DNA of 64,000 nt. Origin: Actinomycetota bacterium (GTDB lineage: Bacteria > Actinomycetota > Thermoleophilia > Solirubrobacterales > JACPNS01). The notes below the pieces were generated by a model. That model had not been told where the DNA came from. It ran no database searches and worked only from the letters and a program-made list of their open reading frames with translations. A program made the position numbers and the translations under genes. The DNA lies in NCBI GenBank assembly GCA_016213645.1, contig JACQZY010000003.1:85214-149213 (forward strand), given 5' to 3'. Of this stretch, positions 44,285-53,258 are shown piece after piece (within the stretch, counting starts at the first letter, position 1; every line of letters starts with the position of its first letter).

Positions 44285-45729
44285 GCGCCGTTCCCTCGGT
44301 TGCGACGCTTCTGCGCGGCGCCGGTTCGGACGCCGGGTTCGACCCGAACGTCGAAATCGGCGTGATCGAATGGGGCTCGCTCGCGCTGCGCGCCGGACGC
44401 GTGGGCCCGAACCTGCCGCACATGGGAATCTTCCTGCGATTCCCGGACCGCATTTCACGCGAGGAAATCGTTGCGGAGATCGACCGCATCGCGGAGATTC
44501 CCTACGGTGTGGGCCGCAAGATTCTGCCACCGCGGTTTCGAGGTGGGCGTCACCGCTGGAAGGCCGTCGTTGAGCGTCCGCCGTATGAGATTTCGCCAGA
44601 ATCGGTCGCCGACGGCGAGGCGCTGACACGTTGGATGAACTCTCATCTTGGCGTGCGCCTCGACCCCGAGTTTGACGCCGGTTGGGCCGCCTTCAGCACC
44701 TACATCGACGACGGTGGCACTGCCTTGCTGATCGTGCTTCACCACCTGTTCGGCATCGCCGGCGGAGTGCTTGGCGCGCTTTACGGGGACGAAGACACCG
44801 ATCCGACCGTGAACACGACCGGGCTGCGATTTGTGCCCGAAAATCACTTCTCGCGCGCCGACGAGACGCGCGCTCTGCGCGACCGCTTCGCCCTCGGGAC
44901 GGTCGGCCTGCTCAAATTGCTCGCGTCACTGCCACAACTCGTACTCGGCCGTCTGCGCAAACAGGCGCCGGATCCGTCGGCGCCGAAGCCGATCAAGGGG
45001 CCGCGCCGGCTCGATCCCACGCGCGGCGAGTTGAGCGCCGATCGCGAATGCGCGCTCGCGTTTGTGCCGGCCGACGAGTGGGACGGTCGCGCCCGCGAAC
45101 TTGGCGGCAGCGGCAACACGTTGCTGGCGGCGGTAGACGCCAATCTCCTGCGCCGCGCCCGCATCGCGCGCGGCGGCGACGCCCGGCGACCGATCCAGAT
45201 TCTTGTTCCCGTCGACCTGAGTGATCGCGACGATCTCGATCGGCTCGGTCTGCGTTCGAGCGCGCCGTCGGGCGACAACGCGATGACTACGGCCGCCGTA
45301 GTCGTTGAAGGCGGCGCGCCGCGTCACGGCGAGCTGCGCGATCTGCGCGCGCGCATGAAGGCGGCATACGAGGCGGACGCCGACGACACGCCGGTGATTC
45401 GTGGCGCGGGCGACGCGATGCGGCTGGTACCCGAGGCGATCACCTACCGCGCCGCCGAGCGCGCGGCGAAGTCCTTCGACGGCTGCGCATCCAATGTGGG
45501 ACAGCTCCCAGAAGGAATGTTGCGGCTCGGCGATCACCACGCCACACACGCGCTGATGCTTGGTTTTCCGATCGGCAACGAGACGATCGCCGTGCTGCAC
45601 CGCTACGAAGACATGGTCGCGATCAGCGTCAACACAGACCCCGCGCGAATGGGCATCGGCGCTCCAACGATGCGCGAATGGCTGATCGAAGAGTTGACGG
45701 AATGGGGATTTGAAGATGTCGTCATGTGA
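44281..45729 (+). CDS. WS/DGAT- or PapA-like acyltransferase-fold protein 2
   Basis: A 482-residue paralogue of its neighbours. It has IPYGVGRK (about 73-80), VRLDPEFDAGW, and LHHLFGIAGG at 153-162: both His are present (His154, His155) but the distal Asp-Gly of HHxxxDG is Gly-Gly. The C-lobe shows GGSGNTLLAAVDANLLRRAR, ILVPVDLSDR and CASNVGQLP, the last matching the SNVxGP motif of WS/DGAT enzymes. Of the three it is the best candidate to keep transferase activity. The ATG overlaps the upstream stop (ATGA). Soluble, with no signal peptide or membrane helix. Confidence 0.7.
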   Translation: MSAVPSVATLLRGAGSDAGFDPNVEIGVIEWGSLALRAGRVGPNLPHMGIFLRFPDRISREEIVAEIDRIAEIPYGVGRKILPPRFRGGRHRWKAVVERPPYEISPESVADGEALTRWMNSHLGVRLDPEFDAGWAAFSTYIDDGGTALLIVLHHLFGIAGGVLGALYGDEDTDPTVNTTGLRFVPENHFSRADETRALRDRFALGTVGLLKLLASLPQLVLGRLRKQAPDPSAPKPIKGPRRLDPTRGELSADRECALAFVPADEWDGRARELGGSGNTLLAAVDANLLRRARIARGGDARRPIQILVPVDLSDRDDLDRLGLRSSAPSGDNAMTTAAVVVEGGAPRHGELRDLRARMKAAYEADADDTPVIRGAGDAMRLVPEAITYRAAERAAKSFDGCASNVGQLPEGMLRLGDHHATHALMLGFPIGNETIAVLHRYEDMVAISVNTDPARMGIGAPTMREWLIEELTEWGFEDVVM

Positions 45730-45750
45730 AACCGGGAGGACACGACAGAT

Positions 45751-47121
45751 ATGAAACTTGATCAGCATGCCGAGATGTACGTCGCCGCGGCGCGCGGCGG
45801 AATTCACACGCCTTGCCTGGGGCTGGTGCAGCGGTTTGACACAGCGCTGACCAGAGAGGAGCTTGAGGCGTATGGGCAGCGGATGACGGCAAATCCCTAC
45901 GGCGTCGGCCGCAGGGTGGTGCGTCCGCGGGTTCCGGGCGCCAAGCTGCGCTGGGAACCCCTCGCCGCGATGCCGCCGCTCTATATCTATGAGGATCCGC
46001 ACGACCCTGAAGCGCTGCACGACCTGATCTGTCAAGAGGTCAGCGCCAGCATTGACCCACTGAACGGAGTCGGCTGGCGCATCGCCGCGGCTCCCGACGG
46101 GAACGGCGGAACGCTTGTCGTCAACTGGGCGAGCCACGCGTTCGGCGACGCGCGACACATGCTTGAGCAGGTGTTCTGCGCCGCCGGCAGTCAGTCGCAG
46201 CCGGACGTGAAGATCAAGCTGACCACACCGCCGCGACGAGGCGCGGTCAACGAGATCGGCGACATCGTGAATCGAGTAAGGCGTGGTTTGACCGGCACCG
46301 TTCGCCTCGGTCGTGAAGCGATCGTCGCTCCTTGGTCGCAGGAAAACAAAACCGAGCTACTGCGCATGTCTCCGACGATCGCGGCTTACCGCCGCCGCAC
46401 CAGGCAGGTCGGCGCGCTTTCGAGCAAGCGCACGGTCGCGATGGTCAGCGTGGAGCACGCGGCGTGGAAGAGCGCCGCGAACGCGCGTGGCGGATCGAGC
46501 AACAGCCTGTTTCTCGCGGTGCTCGCCAATCTGCTGCGCGGCGCGCGGATCGCTCGCGGAGACCATTTCGATCGCGACGTGCGGATCTTGCTTCCGGTCG
46601 ATATCGGCGACCACATCATGAGCATGCCCGACGCGCCCGCAATGCGGCCGGAGAACACGGTGATCGGTTCAATCGTGCGAGTGCCCGGCGACGATAATCA
46701 CTACGCCGACCTCACTGAGATCCGTGACGCCACGCGTGACGGCATCGTCACCGCTGTCGAAGAACTGACCGCCACCGGGGGCTCGAACGGCCCGCTCGGG
46801 CTGGTTGACGCGATGCAGCTTCTGCCCGCTGGAATCACGCATCGAATCGGCATGCGCGTGCAGGGCGACGTTGACGGCGTAGCTTCCAACGTTGGCCCGA
46901 TTCCGCGCGAAGCGGGAATGATCGAAGGACACGTTGCCGACGAGACCTATCTGCTCGCGGCCCCGACGCGAACCGATCTGACCGGCTGCTTCGGCCGCCT
47001 GGGCGAGATCTCAACGCTGAGCTTTATGGCGGACCCCGCTCGCCTCGGTCCGGGCGGCGATCTGCGGCAGCGCGTAAGCGAAGAGCTTGAAACCTGGGGC
47101 GTCGCCGCCGAGGTCTGGTAG
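45751..47121 (+). CDS. WS/DGAT- or PapA-like acyltransferase-fold protein 3
   Basis: A 456-residue paralogue. It has NPYGVGRR (about 48-55), SIDPLNGVGWRIAAAP, then WASHAFGDARH, with one His (His129) and a Gly-Asp pair shifted relative to HHxxxDG. The C-lobe has GGSSNSLFLAVLANLLRGAR, ILLPVDIGDH and VASNVGPIPR. Three proteins with the same scaffold but different active-site residues suggest division of labour. GGGAGGA lies about ten bases upstream of ATG 45751, giving it its own ribosome site after a 21-base gap. The ABC genes follow 62 bases later on the same strand. Confidence 0.68.
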   Translation: MKLDQHAEMYVAAARGGIHTPCLGLVQRFDTALTREELEAYGQRMTANPYGVGRRVVRPRVPGAKLRWEPLAAMPPLYIYEDPHDPEALHDLICQEVSASIDPLNGVGWRIAAAPDGNGGTLVVNWASHAFGDARHMLEQVFCAAGSQSQPDVKIKLTTPPRRGAVNEIGDIVNRVRRGLTGTVRLGREAIVAPWSQENKTELLRMSPTIAAYRRRTRQVGALSSKRTVAMVSVEHAAWKSAANARGGSSNSLFLAVLANLLRGARIARGDHFDRDVRILLPVDIGDHIMSMPDAPAMRPENTVIGSIVRVPGDDNHYADLTEIRDATRDGIVTAVEELTATGGSNGPLGLVDAMQLLPAGITHRIGMRVQGDVDGVASNVGPIPREAGMIEGHVADETYLLAAPTRTDLTGCFGRLGEISTLSFMADPARLGPGGDLRQRVSEELETWGVAAEVW

Positions 47122-47183
47122 CCGCGCTCCGGCGTCACCCCACATTCAACGCCCGACGAAACTTCGAAAGGAACACCAACCAA

Positions 47184-48392
47184 ATGAGCTCGGCAGAAGT
47201 CAGCGTGATCGGTACCGGTTCGGACCACGCAAACATGGACATAGTGAAGAGCGAGCTGCAGCGCCGCCTCTCACAACAGTCGCGCGTGCGATTCACGATC
47301 ACGTCGATGGGCGCCTCACTGGAGGGCTCGACCGGCGACATCTTCGCGGTCGCCGAGACGCTCCACCGCATGCCGCTTGAAATCGGCCTGCCGCACGTAC
47401 ACACGACCATCCAAGTTGATGAGCGACTGAGCGAGAGCCGGTGGCAGCCGGCGACGCTCCCGTCGGCGTTCGAGTCCGAAACGGATACACGGCGTGTGCT
47501 GACGTACGACCAGATGCCGGGCGATGCCTCCGCCGGTTCGATGTTTCGCCCGCCGTCTCAGGTTGCCACCGCCGTCGCGCGGCCGGTCAATTCAGTGCGT
47601 CCCGTGCCGATCGCCGATCCGGTGCCGTTCTCGGCGGACGTGGCCGTCAGCGTTCAAAACATCAGCAAGACCTACGAGACCGACGGCATGCGCGTCGAGG
47701 CGCTGCGGGGCGTCAACCTCGAGATTCACCGCTCGGAGTTCGTCGCGATCATGGGTCCCTCGGGCTCCGGCAAGAGCACGCTGATGCACATTCTCGGAGC
47801 GCTCGAACAACCGACCAGCGGAACGCTGATGATCGGCAACACAAACCTCGCGGGCCTCAACGACACGCAACTCACAAAACTTCGCCGCGACAGCATCGGC
47901 TTTGTCTTTCAGTTCTTCAATCTTTTCAAGACGCTGACGGCCGAGGAGAACGTGATGCTGCCGTCGATGCTGGCGGGCGAACACCGCGACGAGCTGCGTG
48001 ATCGCGCCGGCCAACTGCTCAACCTTGTGGGGCTGGGCGACCGCGCCGGCCACCTGCCGTCGCAGATGTCCGGCGGTCAGCAACAGCGCGTCTCGATCGC
48101 GCGCGCGCTGATGCGCGAACCGGACCTGCTGCTGGCCGACGAGCCAACCGGAAACCTCGATTCCAAGAACAGCGCCGCGGTGCTGGACATGCTCGGCGAA
48201 CTGCGGGCCACCACCGGGCGCACGATTTTGATGGTCACCCACGATCCCGTCTCTGCCAGCCGTGCCTCGCGCATCGTGTTCCTGCGCGACGGCCGCATCG
48301 CCGGAGAGGTCGCGGGCGGCGATCCCGACCGCATCGTCGAGTACTTCTCCCTGCTCGGCTCGAATGAACTGCGAGAGGCGGCGCTGCGGTGA
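47184..48392 (+). CDS. MacB/LolD-type ABC ATPase with N-terminal MTH1187/thiamine-binding-like domain
   Basis: A 402-residue fusion. Residues 4-84 (VSVIGTGSDHANMDIVKSEL, then TSMGASLEGSTGD and HVHTTIQVDERLSE) follow the MTH1187/YqgV (PF01910) pattern: an IGTGS opening, an M-G-x-x-x-EG motif and an I-x-x-D-x-R end. A 65-residue Pro/Val-rich linker leads to a complete ATPase (about 152-402): Walker A GPSGSGKST (191-199), Q-loop FVFQFFNLF, signature MSGGQQQRVSIARAL, Walker B LLLADEPTGNLDS, and H-loop VTHD. The ATPase class powers FtsX-type permeases, and the next gene is one, overlapping by GTGA. This fusion is unusual. Confidence 0.82.
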   Translation: MSSAEVSVIGTGSDHANMDIVKSELQRRLSQQSRVRFTITSMGASLEGSTGDIFAVAETLHRMPLEIGLPHVHTTIQVDERLSESRWQPATLPSAFESETDTRRVLTYDQMPGDASAGSMFRPPSQVATAVARPVNSVRPVPIADPVPFSADVAVSVQNISKTYETDGMRVEALRGVNLEIHRSEFVAIMGPSGSGKSTLMHILGALEQPTSGTLMIGNTNLAGLNDTQLTKLRRDSIGFVFQFFNLFKTLTAEENVMLPSMLAGEHRDELRDRAGQLLNLVGLGDRAGHLPSQMSGGQQQRVSIARALMREPDLLLADEPTGNLDSKNSAAVLDMLGELRATTGRTILMVTHDPVSASRASRIVFLRDGRIAGEVAGGDPDRIVEYFSLLGSNELREAALR

Positions 48393-50935
48393 TCTGGGCG
48401 CTCGCCTGGCGCGACGTGATCTCGCACAAGTCGCGCACGGCACTGAACGCGCTCGGCATCGTGCTCGGCGTGGGGCTGATCTTTTCGGTCGTCGCGCTCT
48501 CGGTGACCCTGGTCGGGAGTTTCGAGTCGCTGTACGGCTCGATCTACGGCAAGACGGACCTGGTCATCTCCGGTCCGAACGGCAACGGCACCGTGAAGCG
48601 CAAAATGCTCGCCAAAGTGCAGGCCCAACCCGGCGTCAAAGTGGCAACCGCCAACGTATCCGCGTTGCTGTCGATCGTGCGCGACGGAACCGCGGGTTCA
48701 CGCCAAACCGATCAGATCAACGCGCTCGGCGTCGACCCGGCCGCGCCGGATCTAAGCGGCGCGACGATCCTGCAAGGCCGCCGCATCCGCAGCGGCGACG
48801 AGTTGAACATCGACAGCGATTTCGCCGAGCGCCACAAGCTTTCGCCGGGCGACAAGCTGCGCGTCGCGACACCGGATGGCAAGCGCCGCCTGCGAGTCGT
48901 CGGAATCACCCGTTACGGCAGCAGCATTCAGTTTGGCGGCCAGGGCTTCGCGACGATCCCGATCGCGAAGGCGCGCAAGCTCTTTCAGATTGAACGCGAC
49001 TACAGCGAGATCAACGTGCGGCTCGACAAAGACGCGCAGGTTTCGATTGTCAAACCGCGGCTGAGGCATCGGCTCGGACGTCGGTTAGACATCAAGACCC
49101 CGGGCGAAAAAAGCACCGACGCCGATGCGCAGCTGCGCGCTTTCAATGTGATCCTCTACTTCTTCGCCGCGATGTCGCTGTTCGTCGGCGCCTACCTGAT
49201 CCTCAACTCCTTCAACATGACCGTCGCTCAGCGACTGCGCGACATCGGCATGCTGCGCACGGTCGGCGGCACCGCCAAGCAAGTCGTGCGCATGATCCTG
49301 CTCGAAGCTTCGGTACTCGGAGCCTTTGGCGCGCTCGCCGGGCTGCTGGCGGGCTTGCTGCTGACGCGAGTCATGGTTGAGGTCGTTCAGACGTTCAGTT
49401 TCCCGATCGGGGCGGTGAAATATCCAGCGATGGCGTTCGTGATCGCGCCGTTGGCAGGCTTCACCGCCGCAGTAGTTGGGGCACTGCGACCTGCGCTGCG
49501 AGCCGGAAGGATCCCCGCGATCCGCGCGGTGCTGGCAGAGCATCGCGCCGCGCCCTTGAAGATCGGCCGTCGCATGGCCGCTGCCGTCGTGATGATCCCG
49601 CTCGGACTCGCCGGCGTGTTTAAGCTCGCCTCGTCCTCGGTGATTCCGCCGATCACCGCCTTCGAGGGCATCGCCGGAATCATCTGCCTACTGGTCGGTG
49701 TGGTGCTGATCGCCCCTGCGGCGATTCCGGCGATCGTGCGCGTGCTCGCGTTGCCGCTGGGCCTTGCGTCGGAAGTCGACGCCCGATTCTCGGCCGACAA
49801 CACCCGCGCGAACCCGCTGCGAACCGCCGCGACGGCTTCCGGCCTGATGATCGGAGTGGCGCTTGTTGCGGCGATCGGCAGTCTTGGATCAAGTCTGATC
49901 GGCAGCATTTCGGACCAGCTCGACAAGCACATCAAAAGCGATTTCGTGGTTCAACCAAACGACTTCCGACAGGGCGGGATCGGCTCCAAGGTCACGATCA
50001 GTTCCAAAACCGTGAACCAGATCAGCGATCTGCCCGACGTGAAGCTGGCCACGGGCACGAAGCTGCTCTACGTTCCGCGCGGGTTCCGCGGTTCGGACTA
50101 CCAGGCGATGGGCTTTGACACGGCGAAACGAGCGAGAGTCGTGAACCTCAGCTACGTCGGTCAACGAAGTCGAGCCGTGCTCAAGAAGGTCGCTCACGGC
50201 CAGGTGACGATCGGCGGCCAGCTCAAGCGCGGACGCAAACTGAAAGCGGGCCAGACGATCAAGCTGCGCGGAGCTGACGGCGTGAAGAGGGTGAAAATCG
50301 CGGGCGTCGTCCACGGCTCTTCCGTTGAGGACCAGGCGATCGGCATGTCTTACAAGACGTTTCGCGAGATCTACGGCAGCGCCGCGTACACACAGGTTCA
50401 GGTGATCGCCGATTCAAAGGAGGCGCGTGACGCCGTCGGCCGCCGTCTGCAACGACTGCTGCGCGACGACCATCCCAATCTGACCTCGCTCTCGAGCGCG
50501 GCGGTCAAACGACAGGTCGAAGACCAGACCAACCAGATCTTCTCGATCTTCTACGTGATCATGCTGGTCGCGATCATCGTCAGCCTGCTCGGCGTCGCGA
50601 ACACACTGCTGATCAGTGTGCTCGAGCGCACGCGCGAGATCGGCGTGATGCGCGCGATCGGGTCGGACCGTTCGCAGGTTCGTCGCGTGATCACCGGCGA
50701 AGGCGTTCTGCTGACGATCGCGGGAGCGCTGCTCGGCCTCGCGGTGGGGCTGGCGATCGGATACGCCTTTGTGCGTGGCATCGCGTCCGACCTACAGGGA
50801 GTGACGTTCCGCCCTCCCACGGCGACGATCCTCGTCGTGGCCCTGGCCAGCGTTCTCTTTGGACTCCTGGCGGCGATCATGCCGGCATACCGGGCTTCAA
50901 AGATGAACGTGATCGAGGCCATCGGCTACGAGTGA
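48389..50935 (+). CDS. FtsX-type ABC permease (MacB/LolCE class), large two-domain form
   Basis: An 848-residue permease. Membrane segment 1 is at about residues 17-40, followed by an extracytoplasmic domain of about 210 residues. Segments 2-4 lie at about 250-380 (first FtsX domain). A central membrane cluster spans about 400-515, a second extracytoplasmic domain about 515-715, and the last three segments about 720-840 (second FtsX domain, with SVLERTREIGVMRAIGSDRSQVRR). Such permeases extract or export lipids, lipoproteins or peptides by mechanotransmission. It is translationally coupled on both sides (GTGA upstream, ATGA downstream). Confidence 0.88.
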   Translation: MIWALAWRDVISHKSRTALNALGIVLGVGLIFSVVALSVTLVGSFESLYGSIYGKTDLVISGPNGNGTVKRKMLAKVQAQPGVKVATANVSALLSIVRDGTAGSRQTDQINALGVDPAAPDLSGATILQGRRIRSGDELNIDSDFAERHKLSPGDKLRVATPDGKRRLRVVGITRYGSSIQFGGQGFATIPIAKARKLFQIERDYSEINVRLDKDAQVSIVKPRLRHRLGRRLDIKTPGEKSTDADAQLRAFNVILYFFAAMSLFVGAYLILNSFNMTVAQRLRDIGMLRTVGGTAKQVVRMILLEASVLGAFGALAGLLAGLLLTRVMVEVVQTFSFPIGAVKYPAMAFVIAPLAGFTAAVVGALRPALRAGRIPAIRAVLAEHRAAPLKIGRRMAAAVVMIPLGLAGVFKLASSSVIPPITAFEGIAGIICLLVGVVLIAPAAIPAIVRVLALPLGLASEVDARFSADNTRANPLRTAATASGLMIGVALVAAIGSLGSSLIGSISDQLDKHIKSDFVVQPNDFRQGGIGSKVTISSKTVNQISDLPDVKLATGTKLLYVPRGFRGSDYQAMGFDTAKRARVVNLSYVGQRSRAVLKKVAHGQVTIGGQLKRGRKLKAGQTIKLRGADGVKRVKIAGVVHGSSVEDQAIGMSYKTFREIYGSAAYTQVQVIADSKEARDAVGRRLQRLLRDDHPNLTSLSSAAVKRQVEDQTNQIFSIFYVIMLVAIIVSLLGVANTLLISVLERTREIGVMRAIGSDRSQVRRVITGEGVLLTIAGALLGLAVGLAIGYAFVRGIASDLQGVTFRPPTATILVVALASVLFGLLAAIMPAYRASKMNVIEAIGYE

Positions 50936-51633
50936 TGCAACCGCTCGCCGCTGAAGCTCTGCACAAGCGATTTGGCGACCGCGAAGTCGTGCGCGAAGTC
51001 ACTTTCGCGATCGACCCGGGAGAGGTCGTCGCGCTGGTCGGCCCAAACGGCGCCGGCAAGACGACGATGCTCTCGATGCTCGCGGGCGTACTGCGTCCGG
51101 ACTCGGGCCGGCTGACGGTCGGCCCCGGTGGCCTCGGTTGGGTGCCTCAACGCGCGGCCGTCTACCCCAAGCTGACGATTCGCGAGAACCTCAATCTATT
51201 CGCTCGCATGGAACGCGTCAAAGACCGCCCGCAGGCGGTTGAGCGAACGGCCGATCGCGTGGGCCTGGCCGATCGTCTCGACGACCGGGTGGGACAGCTT
51301 TCCGGCGGCATGCGGCAGCGGGTCAGCATCGGCATCGGGTTGATCGCTGAGCCGGAAGTATTGCTGCTCGACGAGCCGAGCGCGGCGCTCGATCCGCTGC
51401 AACGCACGCGGTTGTGGGATCTGCTGAACGGCCTCGCGGCCCAGGGCGTGGCGATCGTCTACTCCAGTCACCTCGAAGCGGAAGTGGAGAATCACGCCGA
51501 TCGCGTAGTCGTGCTCGACAGCGGCGCGATGCTCTACAACGGACCGCCCTCGGAGCTTGGCGAAGGCGACTTTGAGGCGGCGTTCATCGAGATCCTGCTC
51601 GCGAACCGCGACGACGCGCCGGTGGTGGACTGA
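50932..51633 (+). CDS. DrrA-like ABC transporter ATPase
   Basis: A 233-residue ATPase: Walker A GPNGAGKTT, LGWVPQRAAVYPKLTIREN (Q-loop region), LSGGMRQRVSIGIGL, LLLDEPSAALDPLQRTRLW, and an H-switch written as SSHLEAEVENHAD. This is the type that drives ABC-2 permeases such as DrrB, NodJ or lipid and antibiotic exporters. Its partner is the next gene, which starts on the last base of this stop (TGATG). It is distinct in class from the MacB-like ATPase two genes upstream, so the operon carries two separate ABC systems. Confidence 0.88.
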   Translation: MMQPLAAEALHKRFGDREVVREVTFAIDPGEVVALVGPNGAGKTTMLSMLAGVLRPDSGRLTVGPGGLGWVPQRAAVYPKLTIRENLNLFARMERVKDRPQAVERTADRVGLADRLDDRVGQLSGGMRQRVSIGIGLIAEPEVLLLDEPSAALDPLQRTRLWDLLNGLAAQGVAIVYSSHLEAEVENHADRVVVLDSGAMLYNGPPSELGEGDFEAAFIEILLANRDDAPVVD

Positions 51634-52973
51634 TGCGCTCAATGCCGGCACTGCTCTTGAAGGACTTCCAGATGCTGCGGCGCACACCGTCAATCGCGGT
51701 CTTGCTTGTCGTTTACCCGGCGATCGTTGCTCTGTTGATGGGCCTGGCGATCGGCCGGCCCGCCGCCAAGCCCCAAATCGCCGTCGTCAACGAACTGTCC
51801 GCCGGCAATCGTGTGGTCGATCTCGGCGGAAGCAAATTCGACATGAACAAGTTGCTGACGTCGCTGGACAGCAGCGTCGACGCCAAACCGTTCACAACGC
51901 GCGCGCAGGCACTCGAATCGGTGCGCGCGGGTGATTCGATCGCCGCCGTTGTGATTCCGAAGGACATCCTCGACCAGCTCGCGTCCGGCACCGCGCAGGG
52001 GTCGATCGACATCTTCTACGACGCGTCCAACGCCGTGCGCAAGAACCTCGTCGAGACGACGGTGAAGGGCGTCTTGGTCGACACCAACCGTTCGTTGACA
52101 AAGCGCTTTCGCGATCAGACGCTGAAGCTGTTGCAAATGATGGTCAACGGCGGTGAAATCACTGCAGGCCAGGGCGGCCGGCTGATGGGCATAAAGGAAG
52201 GGCAGAAGTTGTTTCCAACGCTTCAGCGCCATCTGCCGCCGAACAAACAGGAGAAGCTGCGCGACTGGGAACGCACCACGCAGATCATGCGGATCGGCAT
52301 CGGATACTCCGGCGACCTGCTCAATCGCGTCGGCGAGCCGATCAAGATCCGGCGCCACGCGATCGGCGTCTCTTCGAGCCTGCCCGCGCTGGCGATCTCG
52401 ATCGCCGCGCTGGTTTCGATGATGTTCGTGGCACTGCTGTTGGGCGCCGGAATGCTCGCCTACGAGCAGGAGGACCAAATGCTCTCGCGGTTGCTGCGCG
52501 GGTTGATCTCGGAGCAGGGACTCGTTGCCGGAAAGACGCTGCTGGCCGCGATCTGCGCGGCCGCGGTGGGCGTGCTGATGCTTGCGGGATTCGCGGCATT
52601 CGTTGACATTCGCGCCGCGCGAATCTACGCGTGGCTGCCGGCGGTCTTTGCCGCGGCGGCCGGGCTGGCGGTCGCCGGTGTGGCGATCGGCGCAATCGTG
52701 CGCGACGTGCGCGCCGCCTCGCTTGTGTCGTTCATGATCGGCCTGCCGCTCGCCGCGGCGGCGCTGGTGCCGGCGGAATCCGTCGGTCCCGTGCTGAACG
52801 CCGCGATTCAAACGGTTTCAGCGATGTTCCCGTTCAAACCGGGACTGCAACTGGTACAGGCCGGGATGACTCCGGGCATGGGCTTCGCGTTGCCGGCCGT
52901 CCACATGACCGCGCTTGTCCTTGTGTACTTCAGCATCGCCGTATTTGGAATGAAGCGTGCGCGGTACCGCTGA
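51633..52973 (+). CDS. ABC-2 type permease
   Basis: A 446-residue permease of the ABC2_membrane_3 layout. The first membrane segment is at about residues 20-40, followed by a large extracytoplasmic domain (about 45-245), then five membrane segments clustered at about 255-440. It is the membrane partner of the DrrA-like ATPase immediately upstream. In mycobacteria such pairs export PapA-made lipids such as PDIM; here three PapA-like proteins lie in the same operon, so an acylated product is a reasonable but unproven cargo. Confidence 0.85.
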   Translation: MRSMPALLLKDFQMLRRTPSIAVLLVVYPAIVALLMGLAIGRPAAKPQIAVVNELSAGNRVVDLGGSKFDMNKLLTSLDSSVDAKPFTTRAQALESVRAGDSIAAVVIPKDILDQLASGTAQGSIDIFYDASNAVRKNLVETTVKGVLVDTNRSLTKRFRDQTLKLLQMMVNGGEITAGQGGRLMGIKEGQKLFPTLQRHLPPNKQEKLRDWERTTQIMRIGIGYSGDLLNRVGEPIKIRRHAIGVSSSLPALAISIAALVSMMFVALLLGAGMLAYEQEDQMLSRLLRGLISEQGLVAGKTLLAAICAAAVGVLMLAGFAAFVDIRAARIYAWLPAVFAAAAGLAVAGVAIGAIVRDVRAASLVSFMIGLPLAAAALVPAESVGPVLNAAIQTVSAMFPFKPGLQLVQAGMTPGMGFALPAVHMTALVLVYFSIAVFGMKRARYR

Positions 52974-53006
52974 GCGCATGGCTTCAACGCCGACCGGAGG
53001 TCCTCG

Positions 53007-53258
53007 ATGATCAGCCGGCGAGTCGTCTGGGCAATGCGCGACGCCCGCCGCCGGCTCGGCCAGGCGGAGGAACTATTTTTCACGCGACCGCTTGAGCGTT
53101 CGCCGGCGACGCATAAAGCAACGCATTCGGAGTCTCGTCCTGAGTTTCATCCGGGCGATCGGCCACAGCGCCGGCAACCGGACGGCCCGGTTGGTTTGCT
53201 CGGTGACCGGACCCTCGAAGAGCTCGCGCCTCAGACAACCATCGAACGCGGAATCTGA
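53007..53258 (+). CDS. Possible small hypothetical protein at operon end
   Basis: An 83-residue frame with a good ribosome site (GGAGG seven bases before ATG 53007) placed 33 bases after the ABC-2 permease. The protein starts with a basic MISRRVVWAMRDARRRLGQA helix and continues Pro/Arg-rich with no recognisable domain. The first 20 codons have normal third-position GC; the rest does not look strongly coding. It overlaps the convergent GT1 gene by 28 bases. It may be a real small gene or a remnant. Confidence 0.35.
   Translation: MISRRVVWAMRDARRRLGQAEELFFTRPLERSPATHKATHSESRPEFHPGDRPQRRQPDGPVGLLGDRTLEELAPQTTIERGI

Noticed and set aside
51690..52811. 373-residue frame opposite the ABC-2 permease
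   Set aside because: An Arg/His/Gln-rich antisense artefact with no start signal.
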